In this document: in pieces, positions 1-7,123 of the stretch
Numbering within the stretch: the stretch's first letter is position 1
Layout of the letters: every line of letters starts with the position of its first letter
NCBI GenBank assembly: GCA_012838685.1
Contig: DUOU01000056.1
Span: 1-14,281, forward strand
Source of the DNA: Bacteroidota bacterium
GTDB taxonomy: Bacteria; Bacteroidota; Bacteroidia; Bacteroidales; VadinHA17
DNA length: 14,281 nt
Direction of reading: 5' to 3'
The notes under the pieces: generated by a model
What the model saw: the letters and a program-made list of their open reading frames with translations, nothing else
What the model was told of the DNA's origin: nothing
Databases searched by the model: none
Position numbers and translations under genes: made by a program

Positions 1-884
1 CCCTTGATAAAAGGCTCCCTGTTCGTTCCTATGGAATCGGTCTCCCCAACGTTATCTCTTCCAAGGTGGTATTTCTGTACAAAAAGGATGTTTCTGTTCC
101 TGAGCAGGTTCATTGCCTGGTTTATACCGCTCAAATTGACGGGAACATCTTTTGTGCCCAGTCCCGCCAGCGTGTTCATATCGGTTGACAACATTCCCCC
201 ATTTTCTTTGGAGGCGATGTTGTTTATGCCGGCAGAGAGGTAATAATCATATTTTTTGCCTTTATATGAGGAGAAAAAAGCGAATGTCTTGTTCTCCGCC
301 TTCTGGTGGTTATATTGTCCCAGGTCATAAATAATATCGTATACCAACCCGAAGTTGAGACTCTTGTTCACATTCTGTGTATGGCGGACCTTGAAGGTCT
401 GGTTCGCCATGCTTCTCGGCTCGCTGTTGCTCCACCGCAACTCGGTAAACGGCACCTGGGTATCCATAAACACAGCGTTTGACTGGAGGTGCATAAAAGG
501 ATAATAGAAACTGTACAAAAACCTGTCGGCCTCCCTTACCCTGTCAAAAAAGTTGATCTGGTAGAAAGGAAGTCCGTAGTTTCCAAGTGTAGCGTTAAAC
601 GTTGAAAAATCATCCGCCTCCCTGAACCTGTGCGGCAGGTAAAACACCGTATCAAAAGGAATTATCTCCTCCCCGGTATAATCATCGGTTAAAACCGACA
701 TCCTCAGTATCCTTCGGTCAGGATCATAATTTCCGGCACTCTCTCCGCCCGCACCACCATAAACGGGTTCTTCGGTAGTTGGAAAAGCAGCACCTGTCGG
801 GTTTCTCCCCCGAATTCCCTCAACTTGAGCGGGCAGGCCAACCGGCAACAGCAACAACAAGAATATTAGCGACCGACTTTTCAT
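1..884 (-). CDS. Putative outer membrane porin, Porin_10-like (3' end outside window)
   Basis: Reading back from the ATG at 882-884, the frame stays open for 294 codons to the window edge, so only the N-terminal part is present. It begins with a signal peptide: basic MKSR, a leucine-rich core at residues 6-15, and a likely signal peptidase I cut after LPA at 17-19. The mature part has alternating hydrophobic and polar stretches rich in Tyr, Phe and Asn, as in beta-barrel strands. The stretch from about 136 to 222 (PFTELRW, then LNFGLVYDIIYDLGQY, then KAENKTFAFFSSYKGKKYD, then ENGGM) resembles the Bacteroidetes putative porin family known as Porin_10. The family assignment is from memory of these motifs; substrate and function are unknown. 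It starts 59 bases after the ftsZ stop on the same strand. It has no evident link to division and may be either co-transcribed or driven by its own promoter. Confidence 0.8.
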   Translation of the reverse strand, partial: MKSRSLIFLLLLLPVGLPAQVEGIRGRNPTGAAFPTTEEPVYGGAGGESAGNYDPDRRILRMSVLTDDYTGEEIIPFDTVFYLPHRFREADDFSTFNATLGNYGLPFYQINFFDRVREADRFLYSFYYPFMHLQSNAVFMDTQVPFTELRWSNSEPRSMANQTFKVRHTQNVNKSLNFGLVYDIIYDLGQYNHQKAENKTFAFFSSYKGKKYDYYLSAGINNIASKENGGMLSTDMNTLAGLGTKDVPVNLSGINQAMNLLRNRNILFVQKYHLGRDNVGETDSIGTNREPFIK

Positions 885-929
885 CCCGCGAATATATTTG
901 ATTTTTTTGTGCGCGGCGACCGGCCGGAG

Positions 930-937
930 CAAAACTA
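930..937 (-). promoter_or_regulatory. Possible Bacteroidetes -7 promoter element before the porin gene
   Basis: The minus strand reads TAGTTTTG here, an exact match to the TAnnTTTG -7 consensus of Bacteroidetes housekeeping promoters. It lies between the ftsZ stop and the porin ATG and would give a leader of roughly 40 bases. No TTTG or TTG sits at the expected distance (about 19-23 bases) upstream, where the end of ftsZ lies, so the -33 half is missing. An 8-base match of this degeneracy can occur by chance. Confidence 0.25.
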
Positions 938-943
938 CCGATC

Positions 944-2383
944 TCAATCCACATTATCGTTCAGATAGGCGTTGTTCTCGCGAAAAACAGGTCCCTCCTC
1001 TTCATCGTCGGTCGACAAGGTAAAGGTGGAAGGATCCTTGGCCGACACTTTACTTGTGAGATCCAGATTCCTGGAGTGGCGCACGTATGCGGGCACATCC
1101 TCAAAGGTTTCTATATTGTTGGCCACTATTTCCCTTGAAAATTCCCCTCCCTTGATGGTATTGGATGTCGTTTTCCGTTTGCCAATCCGCATATCATCAA
1201 TATCGTCTCTATATTTGGAGTTCCCGTCCATACTCTTGAATTCAAATACCCCCTGATCAGCTTCTTCAAAATCAAATATCAAAGATGGTTGGTCAGGGTT
1301 TTGGACCCTGTTCTCCTCCCTGGGAGCGATGATCTTTGGCGGCACTATCTCTCCTGAAAGGGGTAAAGTCTCGATTTTCCTGGCTCTTGTAGGCGACAGA
1401 ACATTGGTGGCTTTGAAGCCGGTGGCCACGATGGTAACGGATATCTTGTCACCCAGACTCTCATCTTGTGTCAATCCCTGGATTATCTCCACCTCTTCCG
1501 AAGCAACATTGTTTAGATACTCCGATATCTCGCCCAGTTCGTCCATTGTCAGTTCCGTCTCCCCGATTCCCGATGTAATATTGATCAGAAACTTCTTGGC
1601 GCCCGTAATATCGTTTGCGTTCAGCAAAGGCGATCTCAGGGCATCTTCAACAGCATGCCTTGCCCTGTCTTCACCTGAAGCGATTCCCATGCCCATCAAG
1701 GCAACGCCCGAATTTTCCATCACCCTTTCCACATCGGCAAAATCGACGTTGATATATCCGGTAACAGTTATTATCTCGGCTATGCCCTTTACGGCAACTG
1801 TCAACACATCGTCCGCCTTGGCGAAAGCCGCCGAGATTCCAAGGTTTCCGTAAATCTCCAGTAGTTTGTCGTTATTGATCACCAGAAGCGAATCGACATG
1901 GTTCTGCAATTCGTTGACGCCGGCAATGGCGTTTCTCATCCTGATAGGCCCCTCCGAGCGGAAAGGAACAGTCACAACCGCAACGGTAAGCAGGCCGGCC
2001 TCCTTGCATGCCCTTGCGATAACCGGTGCGGCCCCGGTACCGGTACCACCTCCCATACCGGCGGCAATAAAGACCATCCTGGTATTGCCACCAAGCGCCT
2101 CCATGATATCTTTGATATTCTCCGAGGCGGCTTTTTTCCCTTTTTCGGGGAGACTGCCCGCGCCCATACCCTCGGTCAGAGTCTCTCCAATCTGGATTTT
2201 AACCGGAACAGGACTATTTACCAACACCTGATAATCGGTGTTACATATCACAAAATTGACATCCTTGATTCCTCTACGGAACATGTGGTTCACGGCATTG
2301 TTCCCACCGCCGCCTATTCCGATAACCTTTATTATCGATGACCGTTCCACGGGCAGGTCGAAATTCATTATATCATCTGGCAT
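944..2383 (-). CDS. ftsZ: Cell division protein FtsZ (tubulin-like GTPase)
   Basis: FtsZ is the cytoplasmic GTPase that polymerises at mid-cell into the Z ring and recruits the divisome. The 479 residues show the nucleotide-binding GIGGGGNNAVNHM at 22-34, the tubulin signature GGGTGTG at 111-117, and the T7 catalytic loop NVDFADVERVM at 212-222 with Asp214 and Asp217, which complete the GTPase site of the next subunit. The globular core ends near 330. A low-complexity, charged linker of about 100 residues leads to DVPAYVR at 429-435, the conserved C-terminal peptide that binds FtsA in other bacteria. The protein does not stop there: 44 more residues follow, with an acidic run and an LNDNVD end. 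The protein is much longer than the roughly 380 residues of E. coli FtsZ. The ATG at 2381-2383 is used; a second at 2366-2368 (MNFDLP) is possible. The 53-base AT-rich leader has no Shine-Dalgarno-like sequence. It is the last division gene of the cluster. Confidence 0.98.
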   Translation of the reverse strand: MPDDIMNFDLPVERSSIIKVIGIGGGGNNAVNHMFRRGIKDVNFVICNTDYQVLVNSPVPVKIQIGETLTEGMGAGSLPEKGKKAASENIKDIMEALGGNTRMVFIAAGMGGGTGTGAAPVIARACKEAGLLTVAVVTVPFRSEGPIRMRNAIAGVNELQNHVDSLLVINNDKLLEIYGNLGISAAFAKADDVLTVAVKGIAEIITVTGYINVDFADVERVMENSGVALMGMGIASGEDRARHAVEDALRSPLLNANDITGAKKFLINITSGIGETELTMDELGEISEYLNNVASEEVEIIQGLTQDESLGDKISVTIVATGFKATNVLSPTRARKIETLPLSGEIVPPKIIAPREENRVQNPDQPSLIFDFEEADQGVFEFKSMDGNSKYRDDIDDMRIGKRKTTSNTIKGGEFSREIVANNIETFEDVPAYVRHSRNLDLTSKVSAKDPSTFTLSTDDEEEGPVFRENNAYLNDNVD

Positions 2384-2436
2384 AGTTGTATATATTTAAA
2401 AAATGAACAGTATCAAAACCATATAAAAACACCTGT

Positions 2437-3801
2437 TTAATTTTCCCCCGTGATAGAGGGACCTTCATCAGCGTCGAACATATCTACCAACTTGTCCATG
2501 AATTTGTCAATAATTGTTTTCTTCTCTTTTTTTGGCTCCTTTTCAACCTCTTCCGTTTCAATCTCCCCTTCAGCGGGATTCTCTCTCAATTCCCCTGTTT
2601 TTTTACTATTGAAACTGCTTATGCCGCTTCTCTCCCCGGTGCTTTCCAAAAGATCTATGCCGCACATTATCAATCCAACGGCCGTAGAGTACATCGGTTG
2701 GTTGATCTCTGTCCTGCCCGACCCCGAAAGATGCTCATTGGGCAGACCTATCCTTACATCCATGGCGGTCTTGAATTTCATCAACTGTGGCAGATGTTTC
2801 AACATGGCGCCTCCACCTGTAACAACAACGCCGGCGGCAAGCTTATCGGCATAGCCCGAATTCTGTATCTCAAAGTTGACACATTCTATTATCTCTTCCA
2901 TCCTCGACTGGATAATGTAAGCCAGGTTCTTGAACGATATCTCCTTGGGATCGCGGTTCCCGATTCCGGGTATGGAGACCACCTTGTCGTCAGGCGCTAT
3001 ATCCCCGAAAGCCGAACCATACTGTATTTTCAGCTGCTCGGCCTGACGTTGCAGTATCGCGCATCCCTCCTTTATGTCGCTTGTCACCACATTACCGCCC
3101 AAAGGTATCACCGCTGTATGCCGTATCACATTGTCGTAGTAAACAGCAACATCGGTTGTTCCACCGCCAATATCCACCAAAACCACGCCGGCCTCCCTCT
3201 CGTCATCTGTCAGCACAGCCTCAGCGGAAGCAAGTGGTTCCAGCATCAAGTTCTTTACCTTTAGATTCGCCCTACCCATGCAACGTCCTATATTTTGGGC
3301 CGAAGCGATCTGGCCAATTACTATATGGAAATTGGCTTCGAGACGCTTGCCGCACATGCCAACAGGATTGCTTATACCTGTCTCCTCGTCCACTATGAAA
3401 CTCTGGGGAATAACATGTATTATCTGCTGACCGGGCGCTATGTTTATCTTGTACATATCGTTTTTCAACCGGGCCACCTCCTCTTCCCTTATCTCGTTAT
3501 CGAAAGAGTCGCGCATTATATAACCGCGGTTCTTCATACTGGTGATATGCAGTCCGGCAATACCCACGAAAGCTTCGGAAAAGCCGATGCCGGTACGTTG
3601 TTGTACATCCCGCACCGTTGTCTGTATGCTTCTTACCGTCTCGTCGATATTTATCACCACCCCTCTCTTCACTCCATTGGAGGGTGCTTTGCTCAATCCA
3701 AGAATCTCTATTTTCCCGTTCTCGGTTTTTTTACCGACAATGGAAACTATCTTAGTTGTTCCAATGTCTACTGCCGCTACAATTTGTTCTTTGCTGTTCA
3801 T
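2437..3801 (-). CDS. ftsA: Cell division protein FtsA (actin-like membrane tether)
   Basis: FtsA is an actin-family ATPase that forms filaments on the inner membrane, ties FtsZ to it and signals to the septal synthases. In 454 residues it shows the phosphate 1 motif VDIGTTK at 11-17, phosphate 2 VDIGGGTTD at 209-217 and the adenosine motif VVTGGGAML at 326-334, with the 1C interaction domain expected at about 84-165. A Glu/Lys-rich linker (about 400-428) leads to an amphipathic stretch TIIDKFMDKLVDMFDAD at 429-445, the likely membrane-targeting helix, followed by nine more residues. The protein is somewhat longer than E. coli FtsA (420), mostly through this linker. The ATG at 3799-3801 follows a purine-rich AAAAAGAGAT and lies 18 bases after the ftsQ stop. 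The neighbouring ftsZ encodes its partner. Confidence 0.97.
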   Translation of the reverse strand: MNSKEQIVAAVDIGTTKIVSIVGKKTENGKIEILGLSKAPSNGVKRGVVINIDETVRSIQTTVRDVQQRTGIGFSEAFVGIAGLHITSMKNRGYIMRDSFDNEIREEEVARLKNDMYKINIAPGQQIIHVIPQSFIVDEETGISNPVGMCGKRLEANFHIVIGQIASAQNIGRCMGRANLKVKNLMLEPLASAEAVLTDDEREAGVVLVDIGGGTTDVAVYYDNVIRHTAVIPLGGNVVTSDIKEGCAILQRQAEQLKIQYGSAFGDIAPDDKVVSIPGIGNRDPKEISFKNLAYIIQSRMEEIIECVNFEIQNSGYADKLAAGVVVTGGGAMLKHLPQLMKFKTAMDVRIGLPNEHLSGSGRTEINQPMYSTAVGLIMCGIDLLESTGERSGISSFNSKKTGELRENPAEGEIETEEVEKEPKKEKKTIIDKFMDKLVDMFDADEGPSITGEN

Positions 3802-3819
3802 ATCTCTTTTTCATATGGT

Positions 3820-4599
3820 TTATAATCTTTTTTTGCATACAATCTGGTTGCTATACTCCAGATTAATTTCCGAATACCTGTCCCATCCCGTTTCCGGAAC
3901 CACCTGCTCATAAAAGAGCATCAGGTTTTCCAGTTTTGTCGCGTATCCCTCCAGAGAGCCAAGTTTGATTATCTGTCTTCCCACCCTTGGCACCAATTCC
4001 AACCCTCCCTTGTTGTTTATATATATCTGGTCTATCTGGGCCGACCAGAATTTATCCTTGTTTATATAGTTGACAAAATCAAAGGCATCGCGCAGGGATG
4101 TCCCCGCCATTGTTGAGTCGGTTATGCTCACCCCCTCCAACATGGCCCTTGTAATTTTTATATTGCCCCCAACAATATGGAGCCGCGGCGGATGTCCCAC
4201 GGTACTTTTGAAGAGAATCCCCTCATCATCCACCAGATAATCCCCACCATCATCGGGTATCACCCTCATCACCGGGTTCCTCTGGTCAACTTCGATGTTC
4301 ATGGTACCATCGATATCGATCCACACATCAACATCGCGTATCTCCCTGATACCGGAGATCCTTTTTTCCAGTGCATCTGCCGATATCGAACCGACAGGTC
4401 TACCCAATACCGAGTCACTCCTGCTGTTTACCATATCCAATATCCTCTCCGGTGTCACAAACATACATTCAGCCGAATCAATTATATTCACAACCACCCT
4501 GCCGCATAGCGTATCTTGCCGTTTACCATCGATAAACCACGGTATTGTCAACAGGTAGGCTACCACCAGAAAAATCAATATCCTGACAACTATCTTCAA
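3820..4599 (-). CDS. ftsQ: Cell division protein FtsQ, probable TTG start
   Basis: FtsQ is a single-pass inner membrane protein that holds divisome partners together from the periplasm. The 259 residues show a short basic N-terminus, one membrane segment at about 5-23, a POTRA-like region at about 33-110 ending in the VWIDIDGTMNIEVDQRNPVMRV strand pattern, then the beta domain (YLVDDEGILF at 121-130; NLEYSNQIV near the end). Sequence conservation in this family is low, so the call rests on these features and on the position between murC and ftsA, which is the usual one. The frame has no ATG before residue 46, which is past the membrane segment. An in-frame TAA lies at 4615-4617 on the minus strand, so the start must be the TTG at 4597-4599 or the CTG at 4609-4611. 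The TTG overlaps the murC stop as TTGA and follows GGAAGGG by three bases. Confidence 0.92.
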   Translation of the reverse strand: MKIVVRILIFLVVAYLLTIPWFIDGKRQDTLCGRVVVNIIDSAECMFVTPERILDMVNSRSDSVLGRPVGSISADALEKRISGIREIRDVDVWIDIDGTMNIEVDQRNPVMRVIPDDGGDYLVDDEGILFKSTVGHPPRLHIVGGNIKITRAMLEGVSITDSTMAGTSLRDAFDFVNYINKDKFWSAQIDQIYINNKGGLELVPRVGRQIIKLGSLEGYATKLENLMLFYEQVVPETGWDRYSEINLEYSNQIVCKKRL

Positions 4600-5984
4600 A
4601 TTCCCTTCCAGTTTTTAAGTTTCTCCTCTATGGGCGCCACAAGAGCATCTATATCTCCGGCCCCTATGGTCACCAAAACATCCAGCCTCGAGGGTTCCAG
4701 CCAATCCACCAGCTCCTCTTTTTTGAGCAGCCGTTTGTTGGGCATCTTCATCTTTTCAAGTATCAATTCCGATGTCACCCCCTCAATAGGTTTCTCCCTG
4801 GCCGGATATATGGGCAACAAAATCACCTCATCAAGCTGGTCCAGCGCCTCGGCAAACCCGGCGGCATGGTCCTTCGTCCTGGAAAAGAGGTGTGGCTGGA
4901 ATACACCTGTTATCTTTCTCTCGCCGAAATAGCCCAACAACGAAGCGATACAGGCCTTTATCTCTTTCGGATGGTGAGCATAATCGTCCATATAGGTCAG
5001 TCCGGGCCTGTTCACCCTTATATCAAAACGTCTCCTGACCCCCATGAAGGTACGTCCCGCCAGCCTGATCCCCTCGACTGTCGCCCCGCAACACAACGCC
5101 AACGCCGCCGCTGCCGTGAAGTTCGACAGGTTGGTATAACCCGGAAAGTCGAATTCAACATCCCGCAAGAGCCCGTTGGGAGTCGATAAATCCATAAAAT
5201 AGACACCTTTTTCAAACCTGATATTCGAGCAACGGTAATTGGCCCCCTCATCCATGCCGTATGTGTAACATCTTACCCATGAGGGAATCCTGATCTTGCC
5301 CAACACCTCACTGTTTATTATCAATGTACCTCCACCGCGTATCTTCTCGCAAAATATGGAATAGCCTTCCCGCATGTTCTCCACTGTTCCGTAAACATCG
5401 AGGTGGTCCGCGTCAACCGCCGTTATCGCGGCATGGCTGGGAGACAGTCGGTGGAAAGAGCGGTCAAACTCATCGGCCTCCACAACCGCTACAGAGGATT
5501 TGCCCATAATCAGGTTTGACCCGTAGTTCTTTGAGATCCCGCCCAAAAACGCTGAACAGTCCACTCCGGAACTTTTCAGTATATGGCTGGTCATTGTCGA
5601 TACCGTCGTTTTACCGTGGGTACCGGCTATAGCCACCGTTTCATACGATGCTGACAGAGTTTCAAGTATCTCCGACCGTTTGTACAGCGGAAAACCTTTT
5701 TCCCTGAAAAATGACAGTATAACGCTCTCCCCGGGTATCGCCGGAGTGTAAACCACCATCCTTCTCCCATTGTTTTCCATAAATTGGGAAGGAATGGCCG
5801 ACAGCTCATCGGTGTAAGTTATGACGGCTCCCATCTTCTCAAGCCGTTTTGTGACAACGCTGTTCGTACGGTCATATCCTCCCACGACAAGACCCTTCAG
5901 CAGGCAGTACTCCGCCAACGCACTCATACCTATGCCGCCTATGCCGACAAAATATACACCCTCTATATTGTTAATTTCTATCAT
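4596..5984 (-). CDS. murC: UDP-N-acetylmuramate--L-alanine ligase
   Basis: MurC joins L-alanine to UDP-MurNAc with ATP, the first step of stem peptide assembly in the cytoplasm. The 462 residues match the family length. The N-terminal UDP-binding Rossmann domain carries VGIGGIGMSALA at 13-24. The central ATPase domain has the P-loop GTHGKTT at 121-127, the MurC-typical EADEFDRSF at 169-177 and the metal and substrate motif DADHLDVYG at 191-199. The C-terminal domain has DDYAHHPKEI at 333-342 and GVFQPHLFSRT at 360-370. The EADEFD motif and HPKEI separate it from MurD and MurE. The ATG at 5982-5984 comes one base after the murG stop (TAACATG), and its TGA overlaps the ftsQ start, so translation of the three genes is probably coupled. 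Confidence 0.98.
   Translation of the reverse strand: MIEINNIEGVYFVGIGGIGMSALAEYCLLKGLVVGGYDRTNSVVTKRLEKMGAVITYTDELSAIPSQFMENNGRRMVVYTPAIPGESVILSFFREKGFPLYKRSEILETLSASYETVAIAGTHGKTTVSTMTSHILKSSGVDCSAFLGGISKNYGSNLIMGKSSVAVVEADEFDRSFHRLSPSHAAITAVDADHLDVYGTVENMREGYSIFCEKIRGGGTLIINSEVLGKIRIPSWVRCYTYGMDEGANYRCSNIRFEKGVYFMDLSTPNGLLRDVEFDFPGYTNLSNFTAAAALALCCGATVEGIRLAGRTFMGVRRRFDIRVNRPGLTYMDDYAHHPKEIKACIASLLGYFGERKITGVFQPHLFSRTKDHAAGFAEALDQLDEVILLPIYPAREKPIEGVTSELILEKMKMPNKRLLKKEELVDWLEPSRLDVLVTIGAGDIDALVAPIEEKLKNWKGI
4603..4609 (-). promoter_or_regulatory. Shine-Dalgarno-like site supporting the ftsQ TTG start
   Basis: The minus strand reads GGAAGGG, three bases upstream of the proposed TTG start of ftsQ and inside the last codons of murC. 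It resembles the anti-Shine-Dalgarno complement, although Bacteroidota depend little on such pairing. The bases also encode murC residues, so the match may be coincidental. Confidence 0.3.
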
Positions 5985-5985
5985 G

Positions 5986-7113
5986 TTAACTCTCTTTGTT
6001 ATCTCTTTCCGCGAGCGACATCACTTCGCGGGCAATCCTTGTATCAGCCTCCCTTTCGGCAAGTTTCTTTATGTTTTCCGAAAGCATTTTTTTCCTGGAG
6101 TGGTTGCCTACCAGCGATATGGCCTCTTCAACCAACCGTTCCACAGCCTCGCTGTCGGGTATCAATATCGCGGCCGACCGTTCGGAAAGCGCCAACGCGT
6201 TTTTAGTCTGGTGATCCTCGGCGACATTGGGAGATGGCACCAATATCACCGGTTTGCCAACCAGACAGAGTTCCGAGATGGTACCCGCTCCGGCACGGGA
6301 GACAATAACATCTGCCACGGCGAAAGCATAATCCATCCTGTTTATAAAGTCTTTTTCCCTGATTCTTCCCTCTCCTTTGCCCTCCACCGCCTTTCTCACA
6401 TCATCAATATAATACTTACCGGTCTGCCACAACCACTGGTAACCCGAATCGGTCATCCTATCTACACGCTCCTTCAGGCTCCTGTTGATTGTCGCCGCCC
6501 CAAGCGAACCTCCCAAAACCAAGATCACCGGTATTCCTTTTTTGAACCCAAAATATTCATATGCCCCATCAACAACCGAATCGAGGTTGTCGAAATTCTG
6601 TCGCACCGGGTTCCCCGTCTTGATTATCTTTTCTGCGGGGAAAAACCTCTCCATACCATCATAAGCCACGCATATTTTGGAAGCTCTCGCCGCCAGCAGC
6701 CTATTGGTAACCCCTGCATAGCTGTTCTGCTCCTGTATCAGCATCGGCACGCCCATGCTACCCGCAACCCTCAATAACGGACCGCTGGCGTAACCGCCAA
6801 CGCCGACAACCACCGAGGGCTTAAACTCTTTCACTATCCTCCTGGCCCCCACCAGACTTCGCATCAGATTATAAAGAACCTTTATGTTTTTCAATATATG
6901 CTTCCGGTCAAATCCCGACACCGGCAATCCTTTGATATCGTAACCCGCCATTGGTACCTTCTCCATCTCCATCCTTCCCAGGGCGCCGACGAACAATATA
7001 TCCACCGAAGGATCCAGCCGTTTCAGGGCATTCGCTATGGAGAGCGCCGGGAAAATATGGCCTCCGGTGCCGCCACCGCTAATTATTACCTTTATATTGT
7101 TAACCTTCTCCAT
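5986..7113 (-). CDS. murG: UDP-GlcNAc--lipid I N-acetylglucosaminyltransferase
   Basis: MurG adds GlcNAc to lipid I on the cytoplasmic face of the membrane and so makes lipid II. From the ATG at 7111-7113 the protein has 375 residues, with two GT-B Rossmann domains. Visible motifs are GGGTGGHIFPAL at 13-24, GVGGYASGP at 104-112, QEQNSYAGVTNR at 127-138, LGGSLGA at 200-206, SRAGAGTISEL at 272-282 (donor site) and PSPNVAEDHQTKNA at 293-306. The frame is open further upstream, with other possible starts at 7197 and 7137, but those would overlap ftsW and only add basic residues without family similarity. The chosen ATG is preceded directly by AGGAAGAGG and lies 10 bases after the ftsW stop. murC follows after one base. 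Confidence 0.97.
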   Translation of the reverse strand: MEKVNNIKVIISGGGTGGHIFPALSIANALKRLDPSVDILFVGALGRMEMEKVPMAGYDIKGLPVSGFDRKHILKNIKVLYNLMRSLVGARRIVKEFKPSVVVGVGGYASGPLLRVAGSMGVPMLIQEQNSYAGVTNRLLAARASKICVAYDGMERFFPAEKIIKTGNPVRQNFDNLDSVVDGAYEYFGFKKGIPVILVLGGSLGAATINRSLKERVDRMTDSGYQWLWQTGKYYIDDVRKAVEGKGEGRIREKDFINRMDYAFAVADVIVSRAGAGTISELCLVGKPVILVPSPNVAEDHQTKNALALSERSAAILIPDSEAVERLVEEAISLVGNHSRKKMLSENIKKLAEREADTRIAREVMSLAERDNKES

Positions 7114-7122
7114 CCTCTTCCT
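7114..7122 (-). promoter_or_regulatory. Shine-Dalgarno-like site supporting the murG start
   Basis: The minus strand reads AGGAAGAGG directly before the ATG at 7111-7113, between the ftsW stop and murG. The AGGA core is five bases from the ATG. It favours this start over the upstream ATG at 7135-7137, which would add eight mostly basic residues and overlap ftsW. Confidence 0.4.
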
Positions 7123-7123
7123 G

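Noticed and set aside
920..927. CCGGCCGG palindrome between ftsZ and the porin gene
   Set aside because: It has no loop, so it cannot form an intramolecular hairpin, and a run of A rather than T follows on the transcribed strand. It may be an operator but nothing supports that.
5821..6777. Plus-strand open frame of 318 codons opposite murC and murG
   Set aside because: It lies antisense to two certain enzymes, its translation has no recognisable domain and is rich in Cys, His, Arg and Pro as shadow frames are. Other plus-strand frames (for example 1329-1853, 2698-3264, 3295-3825) were dropped for the same reason.
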